From: Bursaphelenchus xylophilus
Taxonomy: Eukaryota; Nematoda; Chromadorea; Rhabditida; Aphelenchoididae
Assembly: GCA_904066235.2 (NCBI GenBank)
Contig: CAJFCV020000006.1
Coordinates: forward strand, 4,092,001-4,156,000
DNA length: 64,000 bases
Direction of reading: 5' to 3'
The notes under the pieces were generated by a model. It had not been told where the DNA came from and did not search any database. It was given only the letters and a program-made list of their open reading frames with translations. Both the position numbers and the translations under genes were made by a program. Below are positions 1-11,580 of this stretch, piece by piece. Each line of letters begins with the position of its first letter. Position 1 is the first letter of the stretch.

Positions 1-70
1 AATTTTGCTTACAATAAAAACCTTACAATAAAAGCCAGATCAGATTTGCTTTAAATTTTACAGAATTTTA

Positions 71-325
71 CAGTGAAGGATCTGATCCAGTGGCAAAAAA
101 ACGTTTCGTTTTGCATCCGGGAAGTATGAAAAATGTGGCAAAACGCCTCCCTTTCCAACTAAAAAAAAACTCCGTTTTGAACGGCGCGCCCTTTCTCTCA
201 CAAGAAGAGTGAGCGCGCTTTTGAAATCGGAGTTTTTTCACTTGGAGAGGGAAGTTTGCCAGATTTTTGATACTTCCCGGACGCAAAATGGTAGGTTTTA
301 TGCCACTGGATCAGGTCCGCCACTG
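71..325. mobile_element. MITE family A, copy 1 (CAGTG ends, TA flanks)
   Basis: The element starts CAGTGAAGGATCTGATCCAG and ends with its complement TCAGGTCCGCCACTG. TA lies directly outside both ends. The two arms run about 100 bp each (GGCAAAA, TGCATCCGGGAAGTAT, CTCCC.TTCCAA) and face each other around a short centre, so the whole can fold into a hairpin. There is no coding capacity. TA duplication and CAGTG termini fit a non-autonomous Tc1/mariner derivative (family knowledge). Confidence 0.85.
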
Positions 326-618
326 TACGTAGCATACATCAAATCTTAAAAATTTGCCTCCCTTCGACAATCATTTTTTTTGAAAGAGCACACAAGATAA
401 AGAGAGTCGGCCAGACAAAAAATGATTTTGGTAAAAAATGGTTTGTAAATTTTTCGATTGCGCGCGAAAAAACCTGATTTTTTTCACACCAATACACTCA
501 AAGAGGTAACTGTCTTCGACACTTTCAAAAATCTCGATTTCTAGACATTGCGAGCTAGAAATCTCGTATGTTTCTTAATAAACCATGCTCTACATTTGAG
601 CCAAATTTTATCCAACTC

Positions 619-1066
619 ACAAGGGAGGTACTCCAAGTGCGACGCTCATATTTTCTATAAATTTTGCACACACGTCGGGTATGGACTAAATATCAATTTC
701 TGAAAGTTTTAGCTCGCGCTTTGCGGGCGCCGCCGAGATATCGAACGATTTTTGCCGCCGAGAGAGCACGCTAAACGTGGAGAGCGGTCAGAGAGAAAAG
801 CGCTTTTTGGCCATAACTTTGGCAGTTCCGTGCGGAAAAATTTGATTTTTTGTAGAAACGTTATCCTTTACGGTTGAAATAGGCATGAAACTTTTCGTGC
901 CGAAATTCGGCAGAGTCCTAAATTTTCGCCGACTTTCGATCTAAAAATCTCGGTTGTTTCTGCAAAGCGCGAGCTAGGAGTCTCGCATATATCTTAGAAA
1001 TAATTATTCTAAATTTGTGCCAAGTTTCATCAAAATCTGAGCGTCGCACTTGGAGTACTTCCCCTG
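619..1066. mobile_element. MITE family B, copy 1 (~450 bp)
   Basis: The terminal inverted repeats are AAGGGAGGTACTCCAAGTGC on the left and CACTTGGAGTACTTCCCCTG on the right. Compared with copies 3 and 4 this copy is in reverse orientation: the CACACGTCGGG block is near its left end. Internal landmarks are GCTCGCGCTTTGC, TCTCGGCGGC-like blocks and CTCTCCACGTTTAGCGTGC complements. It is non-coding. Confidence 0.8.
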
Positions 1067-2873
1067 TCAGTTTGTCCCACGTCTAATATTATACTATACT
1101 ACCCTTGTCAGAAACAGCCGTATTTCCCTCCAATTCTCTCCCCGAAACGGCGATTGTAAACTCCCCTGCTCCCCCTACAAAAACAAACATCTTAATTACG
1201 CCCTTCCACTGTCATGTAATACGTTTCCTCCGCCATCAAAAAACCCATCTCCGATTCTGTTTTCGCCTCCAGGAAAAAGAAACTTTGGAAGGAAATAAAG
1301 GGCTTCCCGTTGATTGAACAAATTAATCGGCGGTATAACAAGCAGATCACTTCACGCAAACTTTGATTAGAAATCAACAAATGAAGAAGACGGCTGATAA
1401 AGAATGCAATTTTAATTAGAACGGTGTGAAGAGGGGTAAAATACGAGCCAAAATCCGTTTTCATAATCAGTGAAATGGCAGTTTTGATGACTAAAAAATA
1501 AAATCTTTTTTTTGCAAACGGAAAGATAAAGTTTGAAGAATTGAAATCTGGCCTAGATAGAGTATTTATGCCAAATTTCAAAGAAAATCGACCAGTCGAC
1601 ATTGTGAATTTTGCCATTTTTTCCGTAGAGCAAAAAACATCGTTTTGAGTCGGCTTTCAACATAAAAATCTTGACGGTTTCTGCAAAACGGACGCCAAAA
1701 TTTTCGTTTTTTCAGAAGCCTTATTTTGTGATAAAATTAATCAAGATTTTGATAATAAATGTGATGGCTCGCCACTAAATAACCAAATTTTTGGTTACCA
1801 AAGTAATCATAATGCAGAGAAGTCTATTTGGAACAAAAAAATTTGCTTGATTCTTTTGATTCTCGTTGTAGAAAAGTGTAATCTTAACTGTCATCCAGCT
1901 TCATAATGATTTTTTAGTCGTATAAAATTTTAAAGCAACTTTTAAAAGAATTTTGAGTATCAGATTTTTACTTATTTTACAGTTAACTAAACCGAGAATT
2001 TACACTATAAAAATCCAGTAACATCTTCGTATTTTACAACCCATACCCTCTCAAGTCAACAAACTTTGTGAAAAAACTGCTTTCGCCCAAACTTTTCCAA
2101 TTACGCTGGTCTTAATTAACACATGAGAACCCCTTCTACTAGACGTCCCCTCTTTCCCTCACGCAACACCTTCGATGATTGAGGAGAGAGAAAAGGATAT
2201 TAAAAACGAAGATTTATTGGATAAAACACAAATAATCCGCACGATATGAGACGCCAATCCAGTCGTCAAGTGTAAAGAGTGTCGAACATCAAGTGTAATA
2301 AAACAGAGAAGTTTGTTGATGGAGACAGGAAGTGATAAAAAAAAGAGCGATGGAATGTGGGATGGACGCGTGGTCGCGATGAATGAAGACATCGTTGCAC
2401 GGGAAAGAAGACAATAAAAAAAGAATGATCGAATAATTGAGAGGAATTTGAAAGTGAAAAAGTTTTGGGATTCGAAATTTCAAAAGGCAAGTGTCTGAAG
2501 TTCGACCGGTCGATTTTCTTCAAATTTGGTGTATATACTGTATTTAGTCTAGATTTGAATCCCTGAAAATTTTAGCTTTCCCTTGGTGATATGTGCTGAG
2601 ATATTCGACGGTCTTTGTAGGCGAGAGACTATGGAAAATGAGGAGAGACAATCCAAGAGAAAATTGTTTTCAGCGGTTTTTTTGTGAATTTTCTCATGCA
2701 ATGAAGAGCTTTTTCCAAAAAAATATCGTTGTTTTCTATAAAGAATCAGAAAATTTCTAGCTCTAAAATGCGTCAGATTACTGTGCCTATGGCAATTTAC
2801 GACGTAAAAATCTCAACACAATATGCAAAGCTTGGGCTGAAAATTGGTGGTATTTTTTTGACAGCTCTAGACT

Positions 2874-3230
2874 TACGAGGGAAATACCCCAAGTGCAACG
2901 CTCAGATTTTGACGAAACCTGACACAAATTTAGAAAGATTTTTTCTAAAATATATGCGAGAATCCTAGTTGGCGCTTTGCAGAAACAACCGAGATTTTTA
3001 GATCGAAAATTTGACATTTTTTGCCGAATTTCGGCACGAAAAGTTTCATGCTTATTTCTACCACAGAGGGTAATGTTTCCACAAAAAATCAATTTTTTCG
3101 TAAAGTTATAGCCAAAAAGTGTTTTTCCTTCTGTCCGCTCTCCGCGTTTAGCGTACTCTCTCGGCGGCAAAGATCGTCCAATATCTCGGAGGCTCCTGAA
3201 AAGCGCGGGCCAAAACTTGTCAATTATTGG
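2874..3230. mobile_element. MITE family B, copy 2, diverged and right-truncated
   Basis: The left end GAGGGAAATACCCCAAGTGC and the internal blocks (GAAACAACCGAGATTTTTAG, GTCCGCTCTCCGCGTTTAGC) match copies 3 and 4. The right terminus, the TCTGAGCGTCGCAC block, is missing. The match decays after the AAGCGCGGGC block around 3210. Confidence 0.7.
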
Positions 3231-4772
3231 CGGTAGGACCGCTCAAAAGAGCTCAATCTATTTTTAAAATACATGCCCTTCATCCATAGGTTCAAAACAA
3301 GCTTATATCCGCTTATAATCCACAGCTCAAACCATCAAAATCACCAAAAATTTGCATTCCCCAGGAAAACGAGCGAGATTTCTGTTTCAAAACCAAATCA
3401 AAAATCCCAATCCGCCAGCTAGATCGTCTCCGAAACCGCTGGATGGGGTGATTCCCACAAGAAGAAGAGAATCTGTAGATCAAGGAGCGCCTGAGGCTCT
3501 CTTGAGCGAAAAAAAATCTGAGCCGCGTTTATTACAAAAAAATTCGAAAAATGTTTCCGAGGGATTCGTAATAACCCGGCTCCGGTCGGCATCATAACGA
3601 AAGTTTGCGGGCTTTATCGCCGTCTGCTGTAAACGGGGAGAGTTGGGGCGAGGAATACGGGGATTTGGGGGAGATATTTGGGAGATGCAGGGGTGACGGG
3701 GAGAAGGTTATGAAACGGGAAAACCATAAGTGGAACAACAAAGGAAAATGATCGATTCGAAGGCGAGAAATGTGCGGAATGGCATTTGCCCTGAGGGGAA
3801 ATTGGGGATGATCAGGTTTTTAGTCGAATTAATATGAAAATTAGAGGAGAATTGGTCAAATTTGAATATTTTAAATCGAGTTTGAGCTCTTTTAAAGTAG
3901 GCCCAAAAGTGTCATCAAAAACAAAAATCTCATTTTGAAAATTTCACTTTTGATTTTTTGAAAATTTCAGTTTTTAAAATCATCAAAAATCAAAAAAAAA
4001 ATCCCGGTTATCAAAGTAGATGTAAAATCGACAATTTCAAGCTTTATTACGAGCAATTTTAAGGCAATATCAACCTTGATCCTACAATATTTTGCTCTAA
4101 AAATCTATTTTAACAACTTTTTTTGATTTTCTTTTGATAACTTTGTCAAAATTAATGTTATTTCTTTACTTTCTCCTCTAAAAATTGCTCAAAAATCACT
4201 CAAAATCTCCCCCAAAAAATCGCCCTTCGACCGTTCCCACCCACTGTTCCGCCGTTCCCCTGCCAGCCCAACCCCATTCCCAAAAATAATATCCAAATTA
4301 ACCCTTGCCCGTTTTTGGAAATATTTTCGGTTTCCCCCCGTCCCTTTCTGATGACCACCAAAACAGATCGGCATTTAAAAAAAAAAGACGACGAAGCTCG
4401 GATGACCTTCAGAAGGCTGAAGGGGGACGCGCTCTCTCCTTCCCCCCACCCATCTCGAGCAACGTTTTGTACAGCGATGTTAGCCTCGAGGATTTGCACA
4501 AAAATTGGGGGGATATGCGATGATTTTGGAGGAACATTTAATGGAAGAACGGGCTCAGTCGTACGGCTATGTTGTTTGTTTTTGCGAAAAAAAAAGTTTG
4601 GAAAAAGTGCAGCGAAATGAGATGTTCGTAATGAGGTATATATGTGCAGAAAATTATATAGAGTGAAAAATATAAAAGTGAAATTAACAAGGAAAGTTGC
4701 AATTCTCATATTTTTTATGTAATTTTGCGCACACGTCGGGCCTGGGTCACATATCGATCACAAAAAATTTTA

Positions 4773-5225
4773 CAGGGGAAGTACTCCAAGTGTGACGCTC
4801 AGATTTTGATGAAACTTGGCACAAATTTAGAATAATTTTTTCTAAGATATATGCGAGAATCCTAGCTCGCGCTTTGCAGAAACAACCGAGATTTTTAGAT
4901 CAAAAGTCGGCCAAAATTTAGGACTTTTTGCCGAATTTCGGCACGAAAAATTGCATACCTATTTCTACCGCAAACGGTAATGTTTCAACAAAGAATCAAA
5001 TTTTTTTTTCCGCACGAAACTGCCGAAGTTATGGCCAAAAAGCGCTTTGCTCTCTGACCGCTCTCCACGTTTAGCATGCTCTCTCGGCGGCAAAAATCGT
5101 TCGATATCTCGGCGGCGCCCGCAACGCGCGAGTTAAAACTTTCAGGGATTAATATTTAGTTCATGCCCGCCATGCGTGCAAAATTTAAAGAAAATCTGAG
5201 CGTCGCACCTGGAGTACTTCCCCTG
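4773..5225. mobile_element. MITE family B, copy 3, full length
   Basis: Both termini are intact: CAGGGGAAGTACTCCAAGTG on the left and CTGGAGTACTTCCCCTG on the right. The left flank ends in TTTA and the right flank starts CTAG. The copy is about 453 bp long and non-coding, with subterminal blocks GACGCTCAGATTTTGATG and its complement near the right end. A further fragment of the family's right end (CACACGTCGGGCC) lies just to the left at about 4728-4772. Confidence 0.85.
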
Positions 5226-5926
5226 CTAGATCCCGGCAGCCGAGAGGTTCAATTTTGACGATGAGAGAGCACGCAGAAAGCGGAGAGCGCCAAGAGAAAA
5301 AACCTTATAAGCTATATGTCTGCCAATGTAGGGTAAAATAAGTTATTTGAATACGTTGGATTTTAATATATAATACATAGTTTTAACTTGCGCCTTGCGA
5401 AAACAATCGAGATAATAAGCCTGAAAGTTGGCCAAATTCAGCATTTTTTGAAAAATTTTATGCATGCAAAATTTTAGCCTTTCTAGAACCGGGGAAGGCA
5501 ATGCTACTATAAAAAATCAATTTTTTCCCTGCGAGATTGGAAAATTTATGGCCAAAAAAGTTTTGTCTTCGTCTACTTTTGTCCATTCCACATTTCGCCA
5601 GCTCTCTTGTCAACAAATATATGCATATCTTCCGATATCTCGGCTGTTCCTGGAAAGCGCAATCTACGTAATATTTCCTTGAATTTTTGTAAGGGCTAGG
5701 CCCAATTTGTAGGCCAAATTCTAAGCAATTTGAACATCTCACTTTGAACAATCCCTTGTCTACGAAATCAATTTTTTTACCTTCCGGCCACCGCTATATC
5801 AAAAATCTGAAAATACAAGCTCAATTACTGATTACAATGTTCTCCCAAAAGACAGAAATGTTGGCCAAGTTCGCTATTAAAAGTATTAAACAATCAAAAA
5901 AATTAAAAGTCAATCATAAAACTTAC

Positions 5927-8818
5927 CAGAAATACCCCTGGCCTTGTAGGGATCAGCGAAAGCATCGCTCCATCGGCCGTTTCCTTCCTAACCAGTCCCA
6001 AGACTTCTGTAGAAACAGCCTTGCCCTCCTCATCTTCCACAACGACATCCAAGTCATCAACTTTAACATCTGATTTGTCCGTAAAAGCCAGATCCATGTT
6101 CAACTGCTGCCCACATGAGCATTCGGCTTCGGCTTTGGGAATAACCTCGGAAAGCTCTTGGTAAGCTCTCTGAGAAATTAATGCGGCACAGAGCTCCATT
6201 ATTGCTAAAATTTATGAAAAGTATTTTTAAAAAAAAGTGTAATGGAAAATGGTTTTATTTTATAGATTGGCTATGTTACACTTGCCTAAATGATCATGAT
6301 TATGCCCAACAATCTCATCGGCTTGAATTGTACAGTGAACTCCAAGGTCAATCACGGCATCGAGTGCTAAAAAAGAGGGTAAAATACGGAACGGAAATAA
6401 GAGGGTAAAATACGGAACGGAAAATTTGGGTAAAATACGTGAATGGAAATTTGAACATTTAAATTAAAAATACAGTAAAGGTAAACACACACAAAGTATC
6501 CAACAAGCCAATTACTCCAAAAAAATTTGCATATTCAAATTCTTAGCTCCAAAATTTTTGAAAATTTGAATATTCAAATTAAAAATCTCAGAAATTAACA
6601 GGAAAAGTACTCCAAGTGCGACGCTCAGATTTTGATGAAACTTGGCACAAATTTAGAGTAATTTTTTCTAAGATATATGCGAGAATCCTAGCTCGCGCTT
6701 TGCAGAAACAACCGAGATTTTTAGATCGAAAGTCGGTCAAAATTTAGGACCTTTTGCCGAATTTTGGCACGAAAAGTTTCATGCCTATTTCTACCGTAAA
6801 GGAAAATGTTTCTACAAAAAAGTCAAAATTTTCCGCACGAAACTGCTAAAGTTATGGCCAAGAAGTGTTTTTCTCTCTGACCGTTCTCCACGTTTAGCGT
6901 GCTCTCATGGCGGCAAAAATCGTTCGATATCTCGGCGGCGCCCGCAAAGCGCGAGCTAAAACTTTCAGGAATTAATACTTAGTCCACACCCGACGTGTGT
7001 GCAAAATTTAAAGAAAATCTGAGCGTCGCACTTGGAGTACTTTCCCTGTAAACTTACCCTGTCGCACATTCCAAAGCCACTGATGTTCGTCTTCAAAATC
7101 CATCTGATCCATGTCAAGAACCCTTCCCCCACAAGCCTCAACCAGCCTGGACAACAGGTACCCATCGTTCCAACAATCCCCAAAGTCCGGAATTTCCAAG
7201 TCATATAGAAGTTGCTGTACGTTGCGTAGTGTTGCATTGTATCCGGGGCCATTTTTCTTGACGAAATAGGATAAATAGGTCATACAAGAGAGCTCATCCA
7301 GATCGTGGGAGCTCAAGTATTCGGGCGATATTATACTTGGCACGGAGAGATGATTTTCAGCGATTTGCAAGGCGTTTTTGCAATTTTCGAAGCTGAAAAA
7401 AATTGTAAAATACGCTCCACTATCTCTAACTTTGCACATACGATATAAATCTTTGATCAAAAAAGTGTAATTGATGTTATTTTTTAATCTTTTTATAATG
7501 TCATCATCGTGTCTAATCGCAAAATGAGGAGTATTTTAGCCATCTACACTTACAAAAAAAATTCTATTTTGCAAAAATAGGCGTTAAAAAACCGTTAGAA
7601 AAAAATTATTACCGCTTTGACTGATCAAGATCCCTCCAATTCGGCAGCAAATCCGGATCACAGTAATTGATCAGTGCTGATAGCGCAACGCCATCGTTCC
7701 AATTGGTTAGATTTGTCAGCCGGATTTCGGGCAGAACCAGCTGAAATACAAGCATATTTCATACTGCAATATGAGAAGCTAAAAGTGCCCTCACAGATTG
7801 CTAAAAATAACAAAATGTCTAACTGATATGAATATGTAGCTTCGTATCATCGGTTTGTGATGACAAGATGTCTGAAATTTACAATGCTTCCTCTAACTAG
7901 GCCTAGTTTATACTATAATAACCAGAAAATTTCAGCTAACCTTTTTCAAGCCGAGATATTCAACAATGTTTGCGTTTGAGAGGATATGAAAAATTGGGAG
8001 AGATGGCCAACAAACGGAAAGTTTTTTACAATTTTTGAAAGTTCCATGGGTCTCTACAAGGCCGAAAGTGGATTCCAGAAAAACTCGATATAAAGAAACT
8101 GGCAAAAAAGGAATTCTCTGACCATCTCTCCTAATCTTCCATATTCACTCGGCTGCAAAAGATCGATGAATATCTCAGTTGCTTCTCCAAAACACTCATC
8201 AAAATTTTGAGTAAATGATATGTTGGTAAAATAGCTTCTTGTCACAAAACTTGAACAGAATCAACCAACCGTAAATTGAGAAATCCTCTATTCAATCTTG
8301 CTGGTTATGTTATGCTGAGGTCTTACTCTGTCCCTCATAAAAAAATTACCTGCAGCCAAGATAACACCAATCTTTTGGACAACGGTTTTGCATCACTTCC
8401 CAGTTGATATCGTTGAATCAGCGCCCAGATTAACCCAAGGATCAGCTTGAGATTCCCTTCGTAAATGTCTTGACTTCCTAAAATTCAAAGTCAAAAAACC
8501 TCAAAGTTCGACACAGTTTTCCTCCCGAAAACAGCCGTTTTTCTCACCAATATTAACCAATTTAATTCCATCGTCACTCAATGCATCTAGCGCCATCTGA
8601 ATATTCATCAAGCACTGGATCTCCGTGGGATGATTAACATAAACTTTGGCCCGACAAATCCGCTGTTGAAGACATTCAACGATCCGAATTAACGTGATCC
8701 CATCCCTGAGGTCCAAGACAAGGTCCTCAATCTTGATGCTGGTATGTCGGAGCTCATGATTCAGCCAATTGGTGAAGGTGTTCACTTGAATCGCGATCCA
8801 TTCCGGATTTTCGGACAT
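5927..8818 (-). CDS. fln-2: Filamin-2-like actin-binding protein, 5' exons only (partial)
   Basis: Filamin cross-links actin: N-terminal calponin-homology (CH) domains bind F-actin and a long tail of Ig-like filamin repeats forms the rod. Seen here are six exons: 8818-8548, 8477-8350, 7740-7613, 7392-7058, 6366-6286 and 6204-5927, all joining in phase. The first begins MSENPEWIAIQ and gives a CH domain (DLRDGITLIRIVECL). Exons 3-4 hold a second and, from about residue 190 on, a third CH-like unit (WNDGYLLSRLVEACGG). The last exon (SDVKVDDLDVVVEDEEGK...TRPGVFL) is the start of a filamin repeat, cut by a donor at 5926. Three CH-like units fit nematode FLN-2 rather than FLN-1 (family knowledge). 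The rod must lie left of the window, so the following intron exceeds 5.9 kb. The fifth intron has a GC donor (GCAAGT). The start is the first in-frame Met after a pyrimidine-rich stretch and a candidate acceptor near 8911. Confidence 0.85.
6599..7048. mobile_element. MITE family B, copy 4, in filamin-2 intron beside a splice donor
   Basis: This copy has left end CAGGAAAAGTACTCCAAGTG and right end CTTGGAGTACTTTCCCTG. It is flanked by TTAA on the left and TAAA on the right, which suggests a TA-containing target. It ends about 9 bp before the exon that stops at 7058, so only the donor and a few bases separate it from coding sequence. Confidence 0.85.
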
Positions 8819-10426
8819 TAGTCATCGAGTGCTCAAGTGTAAGGTCGGAAATTAAAAAAAGTCGGGGGTTGTCATTGATGACAAAGACAGGAGATATTGC
8901 TGAGCCTGAAAAATGATAATTAACGTACTGAGACGGCATGGCAAAAAGAAGAGATAGCGAAATTGATCAGTCTTGCAAATTGGTCGATGAATTCGCTTAA
9001 ACAAAAGTCTACAAATTCATTGTTCTGCTTGGTTTAAACTTTGTTTTTGCAGTCTATAGAGTCCATTTATCAATTACTGAAGGCCCTAGTTCTGGTCATT
9101 AAAATCCAGTCGAGATATTGAACAATCCCTCAAGCCGGGAAACTGTGGAAATGATGAGAAACAATTAGCGAAATTATCAGTCTGACGGGAAAATAATGAG
9201 CACGACCATTGTCCTCATTATTTTACAGACAGACTGATATGAAGAGCGCCTCACGGAATCAAAATTTACGGAAACTGTGCCCAATTTCCAACATTTTTCT
9301 ATACAATAATCTCATTGTTTCCTTCAATGAAGAATGCCAAGCAGTACGTCTTTAATAACCGTAATCTATAACAGTAGTAAGTTATGTTGAGAAATGATTG
9401 TTGAATTTCCAGGGCTTCCCTTCCTTCAATTCATCTTATCCTATGCCAAGCAACACCTTCAGCGATTACAATTTGAAATTCCAAAATTTGACTCTAACAA
9501 CTGATAAAAAAGATGACAATTCGTACCCTCAAATCTCCCCAAAACCACCCAAAAAATCTCGTAAAATGAACTCCCTCGAATCACCGCGGGGTTTTCGCGC
9601 ATAAGAATCCCACCGCTGCGATGAGAAACTCGCGGCCTGAGCTCGCGACCTCGCAAAACAACACAACATCAACATGATGGTCTTCTTCTTCTTCGTCTTT
9701 TGTCTTGGTCGCCCAAAAAAAAACGTTTTTCTGAACACGAAACCCCCGCCGGCTTTTCTCTCCACTTTTGTACAAACAAATCGGAAAAAGGTCAGGTCCG
9801 CTTTCTTGGCCTAGCCAATTAGGCGAAAGCGAAGGGGAGATCGGATGACTTGCGAGGAGACGAGGGGATCAGTGATCATTATTCAAGGGATCATTGGAAA
9901 AGTGACGATTCTGTACAATTATTGGGGAGGAGATTTAAAATTTCATTGCTCCGAATGCCATCATTGAAATACAGACTCATCAAGGCCTAAAACTTGTGGG
10001 CTTCAATATCGTTTGTTATACAAGAGCTTTGTTGTTGAGAATTTGAATACAACGCCTTGCTTTACGAGTCATCATTTAGTCTATACGAGCTATCATTTTG
10101 TATACAAGACGGTCAGAAAAAATGCAACTATTTTCATAGGTCTTAACGCGAAAATGTTCAAATTTCTCGGTCTTCAACACTTCTTCGAACGGCAAGAATA
10201 GCAAGAAACGGCTTATGAACTGTCAAAGAGAATTCTTGAATTGCATTTCTCAAGTTTCGACCAATATTTAAATCCAATTCATCGATTATAAGTTTATGAT
10301 TACATAACGTTAACATAGAGTGTTTTTTATATACAAAAGTCTCCGAGATCACCGTAAATAGACGAAATATTCCTGTAATTTGAAGGTTATAAGCTCCAAC
10401 ATTATCAACAAATAAAATGGACTGCA
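8819..10426. other. Spacer upstream of filamin-2
   Basis: No supported coding exon. 8819-8939 is probably filamin-2 5' leader, with a candidate acceptor (ATTTTTCAG on the minus strand). 9040-9320 and 7840-8260 resemble very old relics of MITE family B. A GC-richer stretch at 9540-9850 is the best promoter candidate for filamin-2. A plus-strand open frame at 9398-9604 has no recognisable domain and is not called. Confidence 0.4.
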
Positions 10427-11034
10427 TCAATACATCTTCATCGTCGGTTTATTCCGATTTTTCGGCCGTCCAAGCGATATATTGGCCTAAAATAATATAA
10501 AAACTGATATAATTTTTGTTTGTCTGCAAATAGTAATTACAAAATAAATTAGCTTCATAGCGTCCATGAAAAATAATTGGAAAAGCAAATTTGGCTATAG
10601 CAAATGATTTCAGCGGTTTAAAAATGGGATTTTTTGTGGAAAAGTCATCGTTTTTTGCAAACAAGTTAATTTTCAGCGAAAAAAAACACTATTTAAAAAA
10701 CTACAAAAGATTCCAAATAACTTGCTATGCTCTTTAAACCATTGTGAAAGTACTTACATAAGTCTGGTCAAACCGGCTGGGCAGCTCCATCTCATCTTCT
10801 TGTGGATCACTGACCAAGGCGACCGTTCCAATCAAAAGCAGCATAATTCTAAAATTCGCAACTACACTTCTTTTACAAACTAATAAAAAATACTCCATGA
10901 AACTTCAATTTTAATTTCCAGCGCTTTTTTTCTTCCAAAAACATTAATTTTACTTCCAATTTCACCTTAACTTACCCAATAAGCGTAAAAAAGAAGGGCT
11001 GGTTAAATCCCAGGCTGGAGAGCGCGTTTCCCAT
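10427..11034 (-). CDS. Small secreted or signal-anchored peptide (69 aa), unrecognised
   Basis: Three exons (11034-10976, 10848-10758, 10486-10427) join in phase to a 69-residue protein beginning MGNALSSLGFNQPFF. Residues about 15-34 form one strong hydrophobic segment (FFFTLIGIMLLLIGTVALV), which is either a signal peptide or a single anchor. After it comes an acidic stretch (SDPQEDEMEL) and a short polar tail SRFDQTYANISLGRPKNRNK. The size, signal and basic tail fit a peptide precursor, but there is no dibasic-flanked glycine-amidation repeat typical of nematode FLP or NLP precursors. The last exon could be read in another frame if its acceptor is shifted. It lies on the filamin-2 strand, about 1.6 kb upstream of that start codon. 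Function unknown. Confidence 0.4.
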
Positions 11035-11580
11035 CACTAAATTATGATTAATGGGACATAAATTTAATCGGAACAAGCGGGAAATCTCTTCCGCCCGCCG
11101 GCAGCGTCTACTTTTCCGGAGGCAAAAAGAGCCTCAAAGCCAGAGGGGATTTTTAAAAGAAAGTGCCAAAAGAGAGCGGAAAATCGATGTTTTCTTTGTT
11201 CTAAAAGACTCCTGTCTTCTTGACGTTGCCGATAAAATGTTTAATTGTCATCAGGTATTGTATTCTTCGGAGAAAAATTGAAAATTCAATACAACAAAGT
11301 TGACCAATAAAAAATTTTTCAAAAAAAATTATCGATTCATAAGAAATTATTAAAAAGTGGTGTTGAAATATGAGAAATAATGCTTCAGTGTTCATATAGC
11401 CTGTACAAATCTTATTTTACCATCTAATCGACCGACATGGTACCCAGCCCCAAGTTCCAGCACGAAAAATTGAATCGTGGCATTCTGCAATAACTTGTAA
11501 AACAAGGTTCCGTTGACCACTGACCAGTCATAAACAATATTTATTTTGTATTCTTCTTGTAGCTTTCCATTATTTGCACC
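11035..11580. other. Divergent promoter region
   Basis: This is the spacer between the minus-strand peptide gene and the plus-strand NADAR gene. A plus-strand open frame at 11051-11281 is rich in Arg and Lys but has no domain and no splice support, so it is treated as chance. It probably carries the promoters of both genes. Confidence 0.35.

Larger units (their letters stand above)
1..5926. other. Long filamin-2 intron, repeat-rich, no gene seen
   Basis: I find no convincing exon on either strand. The interval holds one CAGTG-type MITE (71-325), copies of a 450-bp MITE (619-1066, 2874-3230, 4773-5225), older relics of the same family (about 2530-2720 and 5230-5680), and G- or C-rich single-copy stretches at 3380-3800 and 4200-4520. 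Open frames across 3352-3597 and 4200-4709 lack domain character and good splice context. The G/C-rich stretches could be internal promoters for shorter filamin isoforms, but nothing in the sequence proves it. Confidence 0.6.

Noticed and set aside
1192..1617. Minus-strand open frame of 141 codons
   Set aside because: Phe/Leu/Ile-rich reading of AT-rich intron next to a MITE, with no domain and no Met in a good context.
4200..4709. Minus-strand open frame of 169 codons in the filamin-2 intron
   Set aside because: It starts in T-rich sequence, has no domain, poor codon use and no fitting splice partners; it crosses a GC-rich island that lengthens open frames by chance.
9398..9604. Plus-strand frame after TTTCCAG that might be an exon
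   Set aside because: The acceptor is good, but no upstream donor or start fits and the peptide (Pro, Ser, Lys) is not recognisable.
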